Source of the DNA: Pelagimonas sp.
GTDB taxonomy: Bacteria; Pseudomonadota; Alphaproteobacteria; Rhodobacterales; Rhodobacteraceae
DNA length: 64,000 nt
Reading direction: 5' to 3'
NCBI GenBank assembly: GCA_025210345.1
Contig: JAOARX010000020.1
Location: 1-64,000 of the forward strand
The first letter of the stretch is position 1, and the number at the start of each line of letters is the position of its first letter. The notes beneath the pieces were generated by a model. It ran no database searches. It was not told the DNA's origin and worked only from the letters and a program-made list of their open reading frames with translations. Shown here in pieces: positions 26,338-35,022 of the stretch. The translations under genes were made by a program, and so were the position numbers.

Positions 26338-27837
26338 TCACGCCGCATAGACAACGCCCCAGCGCTCAATGAGGTGTTGCTGAAGTGTTTTCGCCCGGAT
26401 GTTCCAGCTCTTGGCACCGGGCGGATTTTCGCGTTCTGCTTTGCTTAGCCCTGCCCGTCTGGGCATGTCAGCTGCAAATATGGCGAACACCAGTTCACGA
26501 CCGTCTGGCAGATCCACAAATCCGGCAAGGCCGCTCACAAAATTGAGCGTCCCGGTTTTCGCGGAGACAGAGATCGGGTGATCCTTGATAATCTTGCGGT
26601 TGGCGTCGCGCATGTGGAACGGTTTCATCAAGGCCTTGATCTCAACCCGTTGCCGCAGCATCTGAAGCGCACGCATCATATCCTGTGGCGCGATGCGGCT
26701 TGCGTCCCCCAAACCGGAATGATCAACCAGCCGCACGTCGCGCAGGTCGAATGTCTCTTGCAGCCAGGCGTTCATCAGCGCGGCCGACCCAACAAGATCT
26801 GTGGGCACCGCTCCACTTCGAACGCGGCTTGCGGTCAGGCCGACGACTTCGGCAGTCAGATTTGTGGAATACTTCAACATCCGTTGCAGCACGTCGCGCA
26901 ACGGCGCCCCCTGAAACGTTGCAATGGTTTGGCCATCGGGGGCCGTCTGCGCAATCTCTGGCTTGGCAAGCTTGATCCCGTTTGCGCGCGCCAGCGTTTG
27001 AAAAACCTCGCCCGCATACAGATCGGGTTTGCGGATCGGCAACCATCGCGACCCACCGTTGCCCAAGGCGGCACGCGCCACGGTCCAATGGTCCCGACCA
27101 TTCAGATCCGCATAGGTGTAGATCGGCGTTGACCTTGGCTTGACCTGCATCCGCGACATGGAAACCGCAGGCCGATGCCTCTCGGACCGAGCCTCCATCG
27201 TCACCGCATAATTTGCACCCTGCTTCCGCCATTCGAAATGGACACGGTTAAAATTCAAATTCAACCCGGATATCGCAGGGTTATAACCCACCTGTGCAGG
27301 TTGTTTCCGGTCAATCTCTGCAAGTTTTGGCAGCTCAGCCCCCCAAACCTTGAACGCACCTGTTACCGCGGTAACACCCGCCTTGCTCAGATCAGACGCC
27401 AACACAGCAAGATCATCTGTGTTTAGCTCGGGATCCCCCCCGCCAACCAAGATCAGATCACCCTGCACGACCCCATCCGAAATTGGACCCGTCGTCAGCA
27501 GCCGGGTTTCAAATCTATAATCCTTGCCCAAGGTTTCAAGGGCATAACAAGCGGTCAGCGCCTTGGCGACGCTAGCGGGCGGAAGAGCGGCATCACCGGC
27601 AGTACTTTCCAACACTTGTCCGGTTTGGGCATCCGCCACGCACATTCCCACGGTGGCGTTCAAGTTGGATTTGGCGATCAGTTCTTCGACGCCGGGATGG
27701 AGCCGCTTATGCCAATTCTTTGGCGAACTGACGGGTCGCAAAGACCTATTAGGCGCATTCGATAGAGCGGCTGATGCGCCAAGGCCCGCCCCGAGCCCGG
27801 TCACCAAAAACCGTCGTCTTGTAAATAGATTCGTCAT
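26338..27837 (-). CDS. dacB: D-alanyl-D-alanine carboxypeptidase/endopeptidase (PBP4 type)
   Basis: 499 aa from ATG at 27837. The N terminus TRRRFLVTGLGAGLGAS has a twin-arginine pattern and hydrophobic core, so Tat or Sec export is likely. The S13 penicillin-binding motifs are all present: SxxK in PPASVAKALTA, SxN in KYSTNLTAEVVG and KTG in SAKTGTLNFVSG. The large insertion between the first two motifs is normal for class C PBPs. It trims pentapeptides and cleaves D-Ala-meso-DAP cross-links in the periplasm. nadD lies upstream on the same strand. Confidence 0.94.
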   Translation of the reverse strand: MTNLFTRRRFLVTGLGAGLGASAALSNAPNRSLRPVSSPKNWHKRLHPGVEELIAKSNLNATVGMCVADAQTGQVLESTAGDAALPPASVAKALTACYALETLGKDYRFETRLLTTGPISDGVVQGDLILVGGGDPELNTDDLAVLASDLSKAGVTAVTGAFKVWGAELPKLAEIDRKQPAQVGYNPAISGLNLNFNRVHFEWRKQGANYAVTMEARSERHRPAVSMSRMQVKPRSTPIYTYADLNGRDHWTVARAALGNGGSRWLPIRKPDLYAGEVFQTLARANGIKLAKPEIAQTAPDGQTIATFQGAPLRDVLQRMLKYSTNLTAEVVGLTASRVRSGAVPTDLVGSAALMNAWLQETFDLRDVRLVDHSGLGDASRIAPQDMMRALQMLRQRVEIKALMKPFHMRDANRKIIKDHPISVSAKTGTLNFVSGLAGFVDLPDGRELVFAIFAADMPRRAGLSKAERENPPGAKSWNIRAKTLQQHLIERWGVVYAA

Positions 27838-27926
27838 ATTCAAATCATCTATGATCCGCGCTTAAGATCAAAACAATCTCATTCAAAAAAGCGGCAAAAA
27901 TGTGAGAGTTCCCTGACAAGTTCGGG

Positions 27927-28532
27927 TCACCATCGCCCGGATGCGCGGATCGCGGTCGAGCTTTCGTGGCGCAGTGACATGTTCACAAAACACCAGGCAG
28001 GCGCCGGACGTTGGCACAAAACAGACGCATGTTTCTCACTTAATCGGGCATGTCTGAAGGCGCGTGGCATCGGGGACGATAAGGCTCCGCCCCTCTGGCC
28101 AGGGCGCGCGACAACACCAATTGGCACCATTTGGATGATCGCACGCCAGTTTCGCCATTTGTGAAATTCACGAAGATTGTCCCCCCCCATCAGCCACATA
28201 AACTGAACCATGGGGTAGCGCCGCAACAATTCAGAAACTGTTTCGGCGGTGTATCTCAGCCCGTTCTTCGCCTCAAAGTCGCTAGGACGAATTCCAGGGG
28301 CCTGTCCCAGCAACGCCGCTGCGGCTTCCATACGTCTACGCAGCATTGCAGGAGCACGCGATTTCAACGGATTTCCCGGAGAAACCATCCAAATCACAAG
28401 ATCCAGATCAAACCTTTGCTTGGCGACCTGGGATACGCGAAGATGCCCCAAATGCGGTGGATCAAACGACCCGCCAAGAATTCCGACACGCATTCCAGGA
28501 CGCAACACGATCCCGTTGCCTACACCTTGCAA
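27927..28532 (-). CDS. nadD: Nicotinate-mononucleotide adenylyltransferase
   Basis: 201 aa. GILGGSFDPPHLGHLRV holds the nucleotidyltransferase (H/T)xGH motif, and WLMGGDNLREFHKWRNW is the NadD-specific region. It converts nicotinate mononucleotide and ATP to deamido-NAD in the cytosol. The start is either TTG at 28532 or ATG at 28493, which gives MRVGILGG; relatives in this order often have about ten residues before the first strand, so I keep the longer form with limited confidence. The next gene downstream is dacB. Confidence 0.9.
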   Translation of the reverse strand: MQGVGNGIVLRPGMRVGILGGSFDPPHLGHLRVSQVAKQRFDLDLVIWMVSPGNPLKSRAPAMLRRRMEAAAALLGQAPGIRPSDFEAKNGLRYTAETVSELLRRYPMVQFMWLMGGDNLREFHKWRNWRAIIQMVPIGVVARPGQRGGALSSPMPRAFRHARLSEKHASVLCQRPAPAWCFVNMSLRHESSTAIRASGRW

Positions 28533-28622
28533 ATCTTTCGTCCCCGGCCAAGCCCATCTGGATAGAAGGTTAAACTAGGTAAAGCCGTGGGTTTGATCAA
28601 GCGACAGCCGTTCGGAGAGTGA

Positions 28623-31142
28623 TCAGAAGTCTTCCCAAATACTGTCCGGTTCACCAACTTTGCGTACCGCTGGCGCGCTCGCGACGGGAATGGCCTCTTC
28701 TCCTTGTGTTTCTCGGACATCCCAATGCCCTTCCGAAGGAAAACTGGCCTCGGTTTCTTCGCTCGCCGGATCAAGGTCCACGCCTGCAGTATCCTCGGTT
28801 TCCAGGCTTTCTCCTGCCTGATCTTCCCAGGGGTCAATATCTCCCTCCTCTTTCGAAGGAAAAGCCGCCCCGGCCCGCTCAGCAGCATGAGCGCTGGCAT
28901 GACCCTCAGGATAGTCATCGAGAGAGAACCGCGCAACGATCCCGCGCAACACCCCGACCTTTTGTTTTAGCGTATTGCTCGTTGTGTGACTTTCGTACAC
29001 CATAGCAGAGTTTTGCTGGGTCACCTGATCCAAAGTGGAGATCCCATTGTTGATCTCGGCAAGCGTGGTTGCCTGCTGCGATGCCCCCTGCGCGATTTCT
29101 TCAACGCTGCCGGAGACACCTCTGACTTCCTGCAAAATCTGCTTAATAGCCCCCCCTAGCTCAGAAACCAGGGTCACACCATTCGAAACGTTCTCGCTGG
29201 AATCGTTGATCAGAGATCTGATCTCGGCTGCGCTGTCCGATGAACGCTGCGCCAACGCACGGACCTCTGACGCAACCACAGCAAACCCGCGACCAACTTC
29301 GCCCGCGCGCGCGGCCTCTACCCCGGCGTTCAAAGCCAGTAGATTGGTCTGGAATGCGATGTCTTCCATAACTTGAATGATCTGCCCGATTTGTTTTGAG
29401 GATTTCTCGATCTCGGCCATGGCATCCATAGCCCGGATCCGAACTTCTTCGCCCTGCTCGGCTTGTAGTTGCGCGGTACCGATTGCGGATACGATGCGCT
29501 GCGCGCCATCAGCTGTCGAGGTCACATTGGCAGTCACCTGCTCCATGGCTGCGGCTGTTTCCTCAAGTGTCGCGGCTTGGCTTTCCGTCCTTCTCGACAG
29601 GCTGTCGGACCCTTCCGAAAGCACCGCGCTATCGTGATCAATCGCTTCCGCTCCTTCGCGCAGATCACACACGATCTGCGCAAGCGCACGCACCGTTTCG
29701 TTGAAATAATGACGCAGTTGATCATATTGCGCTGGCATCTCATCGTCCAAGCGGTGTTCGAGATCTCCGGCGGCAAGTTTCGAAAGCGCAAGTCGCAGCC
29801 GTTCGACCACCTCGGCCTGTTGGCGTGACTGGGCTTCTTGCGCTAACCGGGCCTTCGCCGCAGTATCCAGATCAATTTTGAACTTATCCAACTCGCGCGC
29901 GATCGCCCCTATTTCGTCTCGGGCCTCGGTTTCGGGCACCTCTAGCTCATAGGCTCCATCTGCAATTCCTGAAACACTTTGCTGAAGCCGCCCGATACGA
30001 TTGGTCAAACCTCGCGCGACGATCAGGCTCAAGATTGCAACCACGACGGTCACAAGCACAGTCTGCACCATCATCGAGACAAACATTTGTTGCACATCTG
30101 CATAGGCTTCGTTCAAGTCCTGTTCCCATACGATGATCCAATTTGTCCCCTTCTTTTCAACCGTGATCGTGCGAACCGTTACGGGGTTGCCGGACAAGCC
30201 AATCTCATTACTGTCGTCGGCCACAACCACGTCTTCGCCCGCCAGCGCGCGGTCCAGATAGGGAACACCAACCAATGAACTCAGCGCCTCGTGCCCGCCC
30301 TCAAGCGTCGAGGGGGTAAGCGCCAAACCATTCGCGTCCATGGCATAGAACTGCCCGGTTTCACCGACGAATTGCTCATTTCCAATCTGCATCGTCAAAC
30401 GGGTTGGATCGATCTGGAGCGCCACGACGCCGACCAGCGCGCCCCGGCTGCTCATGATCGGAGCGGCCACAAATGATGCCGCTGCCCCACCCGAAGGCAC
30501 ATAGCCCGTCACCTCGGAGAACAGCACTTCACCCGCAGGCGCGTTGACCGCTTCGGCAAAAAGAACTCCCAATCCTGAATCTGCATAGGGCCCCGAAACC
30601 AGATTGGTGGCAAAATCCACCTCTTTGAACACCGAATAGACGATATCGCCGTCGGGATCGATCAAGAAGAGATCATAGTAGTTCCGCTTGGAGATAAGCT
30701 CGCGGAACCCTTCGTGAAAACTGTTGTGCACCTGGCTCCAGGCCGATCGATCCTCGGCGTCAATCAGTTGGTCGCGCGCCCCCTCGGGATGGGGATTATT
30801 GTGGATATACAAATCTCTGAGGCGCTCACCGGGATCGCCCCCCAAAAAACTCCACATACCGTCGAACCCTTGCAACGCGTCAATCACACGCTGCTCGTTC
30901 GCCAGTAGATTGATGTCGGTTTCGATCTCGACGAACCAGTTTGTCAGGTTCTCATCGATTTCGGCCATCATATAGTTCAGGGAATTGTCGCGCTCAGTAT
31001 TGAGGACGCGACTGGCCTGCCAATAACTGAAAAGAGAGATCCCCAATACAATCAATACCGTAGGCAATGCGATCTGAACCGGCACTTTCCAGCGCAGCTG
31101 GGTCCAGCGGGGGTGCATTTCATCGTTATTGCCGGTCGGCAT
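28623..31142 (-). CDS. Methyl-accepting chemotaxis protein with CheR-type C-terminal pentapeptide
   Basis: 839 aa chemoreceptor. TM1 is at about 20-40 ([20 protein letters not shown]), then a long periplasmic dCache/PDC-like sensor to about 350, TM2 near 358-380, a HAMP domain after [17 protein letters not shown], a second HAMP-like segment ([17 protein letters not shown]), and the signalling hairpin with the conserved tip [20 protein letters not shown]. After a long acidic tail it ends SIWEDF, matching the xWxxF pentapeptide that tethers CheR/CheB in Tsr (NWETF). The sensed ligand is unknown. No che genes are in the window. Divergent from ettA. Confidence 0.93.
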   Translation of the reverse strand: MPTGNNDEMHPRWTQLRWKVPVQIALPTVLIVLGISLFSYWQASRVLNTERDNSLNYMMAEIDENLTNWFVEIETDINLLANEQRVIDALQGFDGMWSFLGGDPGERLRDLYIHNNPHPEGARDQLIDAEDRSAWSQVHNSFHEGFRELISKRNYYDLFLIDPDGDIVYSVFKEVDFATNLVSGPYADSGLGVLFAEAVNAPAGEVLFSEVTGYVPSGGAAASFVAAPIMSSRGALVGVVALQIDPTRLTMQIGNEQFVGETGQFYAMDANGLALTPSTLEGGHEALSSLVGVPYLDRALAGEDVVVADDSNEIGLSGNPVTVRTITVEKKGTNWIIVWEQDLNEAYADVQQMFVSMMVQTVLVTVVVAILSLIVARGLTNRIGRLQQSVSGIADGAYELEVPETEARDEIGAIARELDKFKIDLDTAAKARLAQEAQSRQQAEVVERLRLALSKLAAGDLEHRLDDEMPAQYDQLRHYFNETVRALAQIVCDLREGAEAIDHDSAVLSEGSDSLSRRTESQAATLEETAAAMEQVTANVTSTADGAQRIVSAIGTAQLQAEQGEEVRIRAMDAMAEIEKSSKQIGQIIQVMEDIAFQTNLLALNAGVEAARAGEVGRGFAVVASEVRALAQRSSDSAAEIRSLINDSSENVSNGVTLVSELGGAIKQILQEVRGVSGSVEEIAQGASQQATTLAEINNGISTLDQVTQQNSAMVYESHTTSNTLKQKVGVLRGIVARFSLDDYPEGHASAHAAERAGAAFPSKEEGDIDPWEDQAGESLETEDTAGVDLDPASEETEASFPSEGHWDVRETQGEEAIPVASAPAVRKVGEPDSIWEDF

Positions 31143-31375
31143 GGGACTTCTCCAATGATATTGCTGGTTCCGGGGCCTCGAAATACGCCTCTATCTATGG
31201 AAACGAGTCTTACAATCTGATTAAATGCACCGAATTGCGCAGTGCATCGATCATTCGAGTTTTCAAGACATATGGTTCATACCGATCTGACACCGAGAAT
31301 ACGCAAGGTGTGATTGCGCAAATTGCGTCAACACGCTACTGCCGTTCCTCAAAGATGTTGCAGTGGAGCATAGCG

Positions 31376-33031
31376 ATGGCCTCTTACCAGTATGTTTATC
31401 ACATGGATGGCGTTTCCAAGACCTATCCGGGTGGCAAAAAATGCTTTGAAAACATTCGTCTTTCCTTCCTGCCGGGGGTTAAGATCGGTGTGGTCGGTGT
31501 AAACGGCGCGGGTAAATCCACGCTGATGCGTATCATGGCTGGAATCGACAAGGACTTTACCGGCGAAGCCTGGGCCGCTGAGGGCGCGCGCGTCGGTTAC
31601 CTCCCGCAGGAACCTCAGTTGGATTCAAACCTGAACGTGCGTGAAAACGTCATGCTGGGTGTAGCCGCAAAAAAGGCCAAACTTGACCGGTTCAACGAAT
31701 TGGCGATGAATTATTCGGACGAAACCGCCGATGAGATGGCCGAACTTCAGGACGAAATCGACGCCGGCAATCTTTGGGATCTCGACAGCCAGATCGATGT
31801 TGCCATGGAGGCCCTGCGCTGCCCTGCCGACGATGCAAATGTCGACACCCTGTCCGGCGGTGAGCGCCGCCGTGTCGCCCTGTGCAAACTGTTGCTCGAA
31901 GCGCCGGACATGCTGCTGTTGGACGAACCGACCAACCACCTGGACGCCGAAACGATTGCCTGGTTGCAAAACCACCTGATCGAATACAAGGGGACCATCC
32001 TGTGCGTCACCCACGACCGGTATTTCCTTGACGACATCACCGGTTGGATCCTTGAGCTCGACCGCGGACGCGGCATTCCCTACGAGGGCAATTACTCTGC
32101 CTGGCTGGAACAAAAGGCCAAGCGCCTGGCGCAGGAAGCCCGCGAAGACAAGGCCAAGCAAAAAACGCTGGAACGCGAATTGGAATGGATGCGGCAGGGG
32201 CAAAAGGCCCGTCAGGCCAAATCCAAAGCGCGTATTTCGGCCTATAATGATCTCGCGAACCAGTCAGAACGTGAAAAGCTGTCGCGCGCCCAGATCATCA
32301 TCCCCAACGGTCAGCGCCTTGGCTCAAAGGTCATCGAGGTCGAAGGCCTGAAGAAGGCCATGGGGGACAAACTGCTGATCGAGAACCTGGATTTCTCTTT
32401 GCCCCCGGGTGGTATTGTCGGGGTCATCGGCCCCAACGGCGCGGGTAAATCGACCCTGTTCAAAATGCTGACCGGCCAGGAACAGCCCGATGAAGGCGCC
32501 GTGACCTATGGCGATACGGTGCAACTGTCCTACGTCGACCAATCCCGCGACGACCTGGGCGCGGATGACACCGTCTGGGAGGCCATCTCAGGGGGGGCCG
32601 AGCAAATCAAGCTGGGCGACGCCGAAATGAACAGCCGCGCCTATTGCTCGGCGTTCAATTTCAAAGGGGGCGATCAGCAAAAGAAAGTTGGTTCCCTGTC
32701 TGGGGGTGAGCGCAACCGCGTGCACATGGCCCGACTGCTGAAAGAGGGCGGCAACGTCCTGCTGCTTGACGAACCGACCAACGATCTGGACGTGGAAACA
32801 CTGCGGGCGCTCGAAGACGCGCTGGTCGATTTTGCCGGCTGCGCCGTGGTCATCTCGCACGACCGTTTCTTCCTTGACCGGATCTGTACGCACATCCTTG
32901 CCTTTGAGGGCGACGCGCATGTGGAATGGTTCGAAGGCAACTTCGAGGACTACGAAGAAGACAAGAAACGTCGCCTTGGTCCGGATGCTGTCAATCCAAC
33001 CCGGGTCAAGTTCAAAAAGTTCACGCGCTAA
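31376..33031 (+). CDS. ettA: Energy-dependent translational throttle protein (ABC-F)
   Basis: 551 aa soluble ABC-F ATPase with two nucleotide-binding domains: Walker [17 protein letters not shown] and [14 protein letters not shown], signatures LSGGERRRVALCKLL and LSGGERNRVHMARLL, and Walker B LLLDEPTNHLD and LLLDEPTNDLD. Between them lies the charged P-site tRNA-interaction linker (LEWMRQGQKARQAKSKARI). EttA gates the first elongation step according to ATP/ADP level. The ATG at 31376 after GGAG gives the conserved N terminus; the open frame upstream to 31067 is not coding. A clear terminator follows. Confidence 0.95.
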   Translation: MASYQYVYHMDGVSKTYPGGKKCFENIRLSFLPGVKIGVVGVNGAGKSTLMRIMAGIDKDFTGEAWAAEGARVGYLPQEPQLDSNLNVRENVMLGVAAKKAKLDRFNELAMNYSDETADEMAELQDEIDAGNLWDLDSQIDVAMEALRCPADDANVDTLSGGERRRVALCKLLLEAPDMLLLDEPTNHLDAETIAWLQNHLIEYKGTILCVTHDRYFLDDITGWILELDRGRGIPYEGNYSAWLEQKAKRLAQEAREDKAKQKTLERELEWMRQGQKARQAKSKARISAYNDLANQSEREKLSRAQIIIPNGQRLGSKVIEVEGLKKAMGDKLLIENLDFSLPPGGIVGVIGPNGAGKSTLFKMLTGQEQPDEGAVTYGDTVQLSYVDQSRDDLGADDTVWEAISGGAEQIKLGDAEMNSRAYCSAFNFKGGDQQKKVGSLSGGERNRVHMARLLKEGGNVLLLDEPTNDLDVETLRALEDALVDFAGCAVVISHDRFFLDRICTHILAFEGDAHVEWFEGNFEDYEEDKKRRLGPDAVNPTRVKFKKFTR

Positions 33032-33061
33032 GCCGAACACCCAAAACCCAAATGAAATCAA

Positions 33062-33087
33062 GGGAGAGCAACCGCTCTCCCTTTTTT
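33062..33087 (+). terminator. Rho-independent terminator of ettA
   Basis: GGGAGAGC (33062-33069) and GCTCTCCC (33074-33081) form an 8-pair stem with loop AACC, followed by TTTTTT. Confidence 0.93.
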
Positions 33088-33135
33088 ATTTTGATGTCAT
33101 GCACCGCAAAAAATTTCCCAAGCAAATCTATCAGG

Positions 33136-33160
33136 TTGACTTATCCAACTATTTTAGTCA
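33136..33160 (+). promoter_or_regulatory. Probable promoter/iron-responsive site of the hemP-imelysin module
   Basis: An AT-rich stretch between the ettA terminator and the hemP region has a -35-like TTGACT (33136-33141) and, overlapping it, TGACT (33137-33141) and AGTCA (33156-33160) as inverted half-sites 14 bases apart, with ACTA-TTT-TAGT (33148-33158) inside. The palindromic character and the downstream heme/iron genes suggest binding of an iron regulator, but I cannot assign the regulator. Confidence 0.4.
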
Positions 33161-33225
33161 GATAGTCAGCGCGATCGCATTCGATTCCGGATGCGCACAG
33201 GACAAACTGCAACAGGACAACGTTG

Positions 33226-33378
33226 ATGACACCGGCGCCCGCAAAGAACAGCTGCGAAAGATCCGAATGCCGCGACACGTTGATCGCCGCATTCAATCTC
33301 GGACTCCCGTCCGTCTTCAGCATCGAAGGTCTGCTGGACCGCTTTGATACTCTGCCAAAGGAAACCACATGCAAATGA
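33226..33378 (+). CDS. Candidate 50-aa ORF upstream of hemP
   Basis: ATG at 33226 preceded by CAGGA at good spacing; 50 codons ending TGA at 33376-33378, overlapping the hemP start by 10 bases. About two thirds of codons end in G or C, which suggests real coding. The product starts MTPAPAKNSCERSECRDTL and contains LIAAFNLGLPSVFSIEGLLD; C10 and C15 might bind a metal. No recognised family. Possible roles are a leader peptide coupling translation into hemP or a small iron-response protein. It could also be spurious. Confidence 0.5.
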   Translation: MTPAPAKNSCERSECRDTLIAAFNLGLPSVFSIEGLLDRFDTLPKETTCK

Positions 33379-33536
33379 CCCCGATTGGCTCTGACAACAT
33401 CGCAGCGCCGGAGCAACTTCCGACCTATGATGCGACCGAACTGACCCAAGGCGGCAATCTCGCCCAGATCCGCCTGAGCGGCCAGCTTTACACGCTTAGA
33501 ATTACGCGTGCGGGAAAGCTGATCCTCACGAAATAA
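33369..33536 (+). CDS. hemP: Hemin uptake protein HemP
   Basis: 55 aa. YDATELTQGGNLAQIRLSGQ and the closing YTLRITRAGKLILTK are the HemP family pattern. HemP (HmuP-like) proteins are small and associated with heme uptake genes, in some rhizobia and Burkholderia as activators of heme-receptor expression. AAGGAA is 7 bases before the ATG at 33369; an alternative ATG is at 33375. Here hemP stands before an imelysin operon rather than next to hmu receptor/transport genes, linking it to iron supply. 58 bases separate it from imelysin 1. Confidence 0.87.
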   Translation: MQMTPIGSDNIAAPEQLPTYDATELTQGGNLAQIRLSGQLYTLRITRAGKLILTK

Positions 33537-33594
33537 AGCGTCCATCTCGCGATGACGCTCTGCTCAAACCACCAATCTACAGACAGGATTTGAT

Positions 33595-34872
33595 ATGAAA
33601 AACCTCACCCTCGCCACGAGCACGCTGGCCTTGGCACTTGGCCTCGGTGCGATGGCAAACGCGTCGGACGCTCCGAGCAAGGCAGCGGTTCTGGACACCT
33701 ATGCCGACATCGCCGAAGCCAAATATGCAGACAGCCTTGCAACCGCAAAAGACCTGCAAGCCGCTGTAAGCGCTTTGATCGCAAATCCGTCTGAGGAAAC
33801 CCTCGACGCGGCAAAATCGGCGTGGCTGGCATCGCGCGTCCCCTACCAGCAGACCGAAGTCTACCGCTTTGGCAACGCGATTGTTGACGACTGGGAAGGC
33901 AAAGTGAACGCCTGGCCGCTGGACGAAGGTCTGATCGACTATGTCGACGCCAGCTATGGCGGCCCGTCGGACGAAAACCCCGCCGCCGTGCTGAACGTCA
34001 TCGCCAACCCCAGCTTTACCCTGGGCGGTGCGACTGTTGACGCCTCGAAAATCACCCCGGCGCTGCTGGAAGAGACCCTGCAAGAGGCCGATGGTGTCGA
34101 AGCCAACGTCGCGACCGGGTATCACGCCATTGAATTCCTGCTCTGGGGTCAGGACCTGAACGGCCACGGCGCGGGCGCGGGCAACCGTTCCTTCACCGAT
34201 TACGCGGCGGGCGACGCCTGCACCGGTGGCAACTGTGATCGTCGCGCGCAATACCTGCAGGCCGCGACCGACCTTTTGGTGTCTGACCTCGAATGGATGC
34301 TGGCGCAGTGGGCCGAAGGTGGCGAAGCGCGCGCAACCGTGACGTCAGACGAAAACGCCGGCATCACCGCGATCCTGACCGGCATGGGTTCTCTGTCTTA
34401 TGGTGAGCAAGCAGGCGAGCGCATGCGCCTTGGCCTGATGCTCAATGACCCCGAAGAAGAGCACGATTGCTTCTCGGACAACACGCACAACAGCCACTAC
34501 TACGATGGCCTGGGCATCCAGAACGTCTATCTGGGCAAATACACCCGCGTGGACGGATCGGTTGTCGAAGGGGCATCGCTTGCATCGCTTGTGGCTGCAA
34601 CGGACGCTGCTCTGGACAGCGAAATGCAGGCCAAACTGTCGACGACCATGGAGGCCCTCGGCGCAATGAAGGCCGCGGCTGATGGCGGTTTCGCCTATGA
34701 CTCGATGCTGGAACAGGGCAACGAAAAGGGCGAAGCCCTGATCATGGGCGGTGTGAACGGCCTTGTTGATCAGACCCGTTCGATCGAGCGCGTCGTCGCC
34801 GCGCTGGGTGTCGACAAAATCGCATTCGAAGGCTCCGACAGCCTCGACAATCCGAACGCCGTCTTCGAATAA
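33595..34872 (+). CDS. irpA: Imelysin-family periplasmic iron-uptake protein (IrpA-like)
   Basis: 425 aa. Signal peptide MKNLTLATSTLALALGLGAMANA, then an Imelysin (Peptidase_M75) domain with the family motif GxHxxE seen as GYHAIE (175-180). The large C-terminal part with EEHDCFSDNTHNSHYYDG matches IrpA-type imelysins of proteobacteria and cyanobacteria. These proteins are periplasmic or membrane-attached and needed for growth under iron limitation; the motif is thought to bind metal. First gene of the imelysin/di-heme oxidoreductase/imelysin/DUF1513 operon, followed by a 9-pair stem-loop. Confidence 0.92.
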   Translation: MKNLTLATSTLALALGLGAMANASDAPSKAAVLDTYADIAEAKYADSLATAKDLQAAVSALIANPSEETLDAAKSAWLASRVPYQQTEVYRFGNAIVDDWEGKVNAWPLDEGLIDYVDASYGGPSDENPAAVLNVIANPSFTLGGATVDASKITPALLEETLQEADGVEANVATGYHAIEFLLWGQDLNGHGAGAGNRSFTDYAAGDACTGGNCDRRAQYLQAATDLLVSDLEWMLAQWAEGGEARATVTSDENAGITAILTGMGSLSYGEQAGERMRLGLMLNDPEEEHDCFSDNTHNSHYYDGLGIQNVYLGKYTRVDGSVVEGASLASLVAATDAALDSEMQAKLSTTMEALGAMKAAADGGFAYDSMLEQGNEKGEALIMGGVNGLVDQTRSIERVVAALGVDKIAFEGSDSLDNPNAVFE

Positions 34873-34881
34873 ACCGATCTG

Positions 34882-34907
34882 TTGGGGCGCTGATCAGGGC
34901 GCCCCAA
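34882..34907 (+). terminator. Stem-loop between imelysin 1 and the di-heme oxidoreductase gene
   Basis: TTGGGGCGC (34882-34890) pairs perfectly with GCGCCCCAA (34899-34907) around an 8-base loop. There is no T-tract, so it more likely stabilises the irpA mRNA or attenuates downstream expression than fully terminates. Confidence 0.6.
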
Positions 34908-35022
34908 TGCCTCTTCCCCCCAAGACACCGTGCGCGACGGAAGCGTCTTGGCCGTTACTCCTGGGGTTTTCCCCTAATCGGTAGTCCCCAACTGGCCCTT
35001 GATGGCTCGATAGGTAATCCAA

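Noticed and set aside
33141-33545. 134-aa minus-strand frame across the hemP region
   Set aside because: HemP on the plus strand matches a known family and has a good ribosome binding site.
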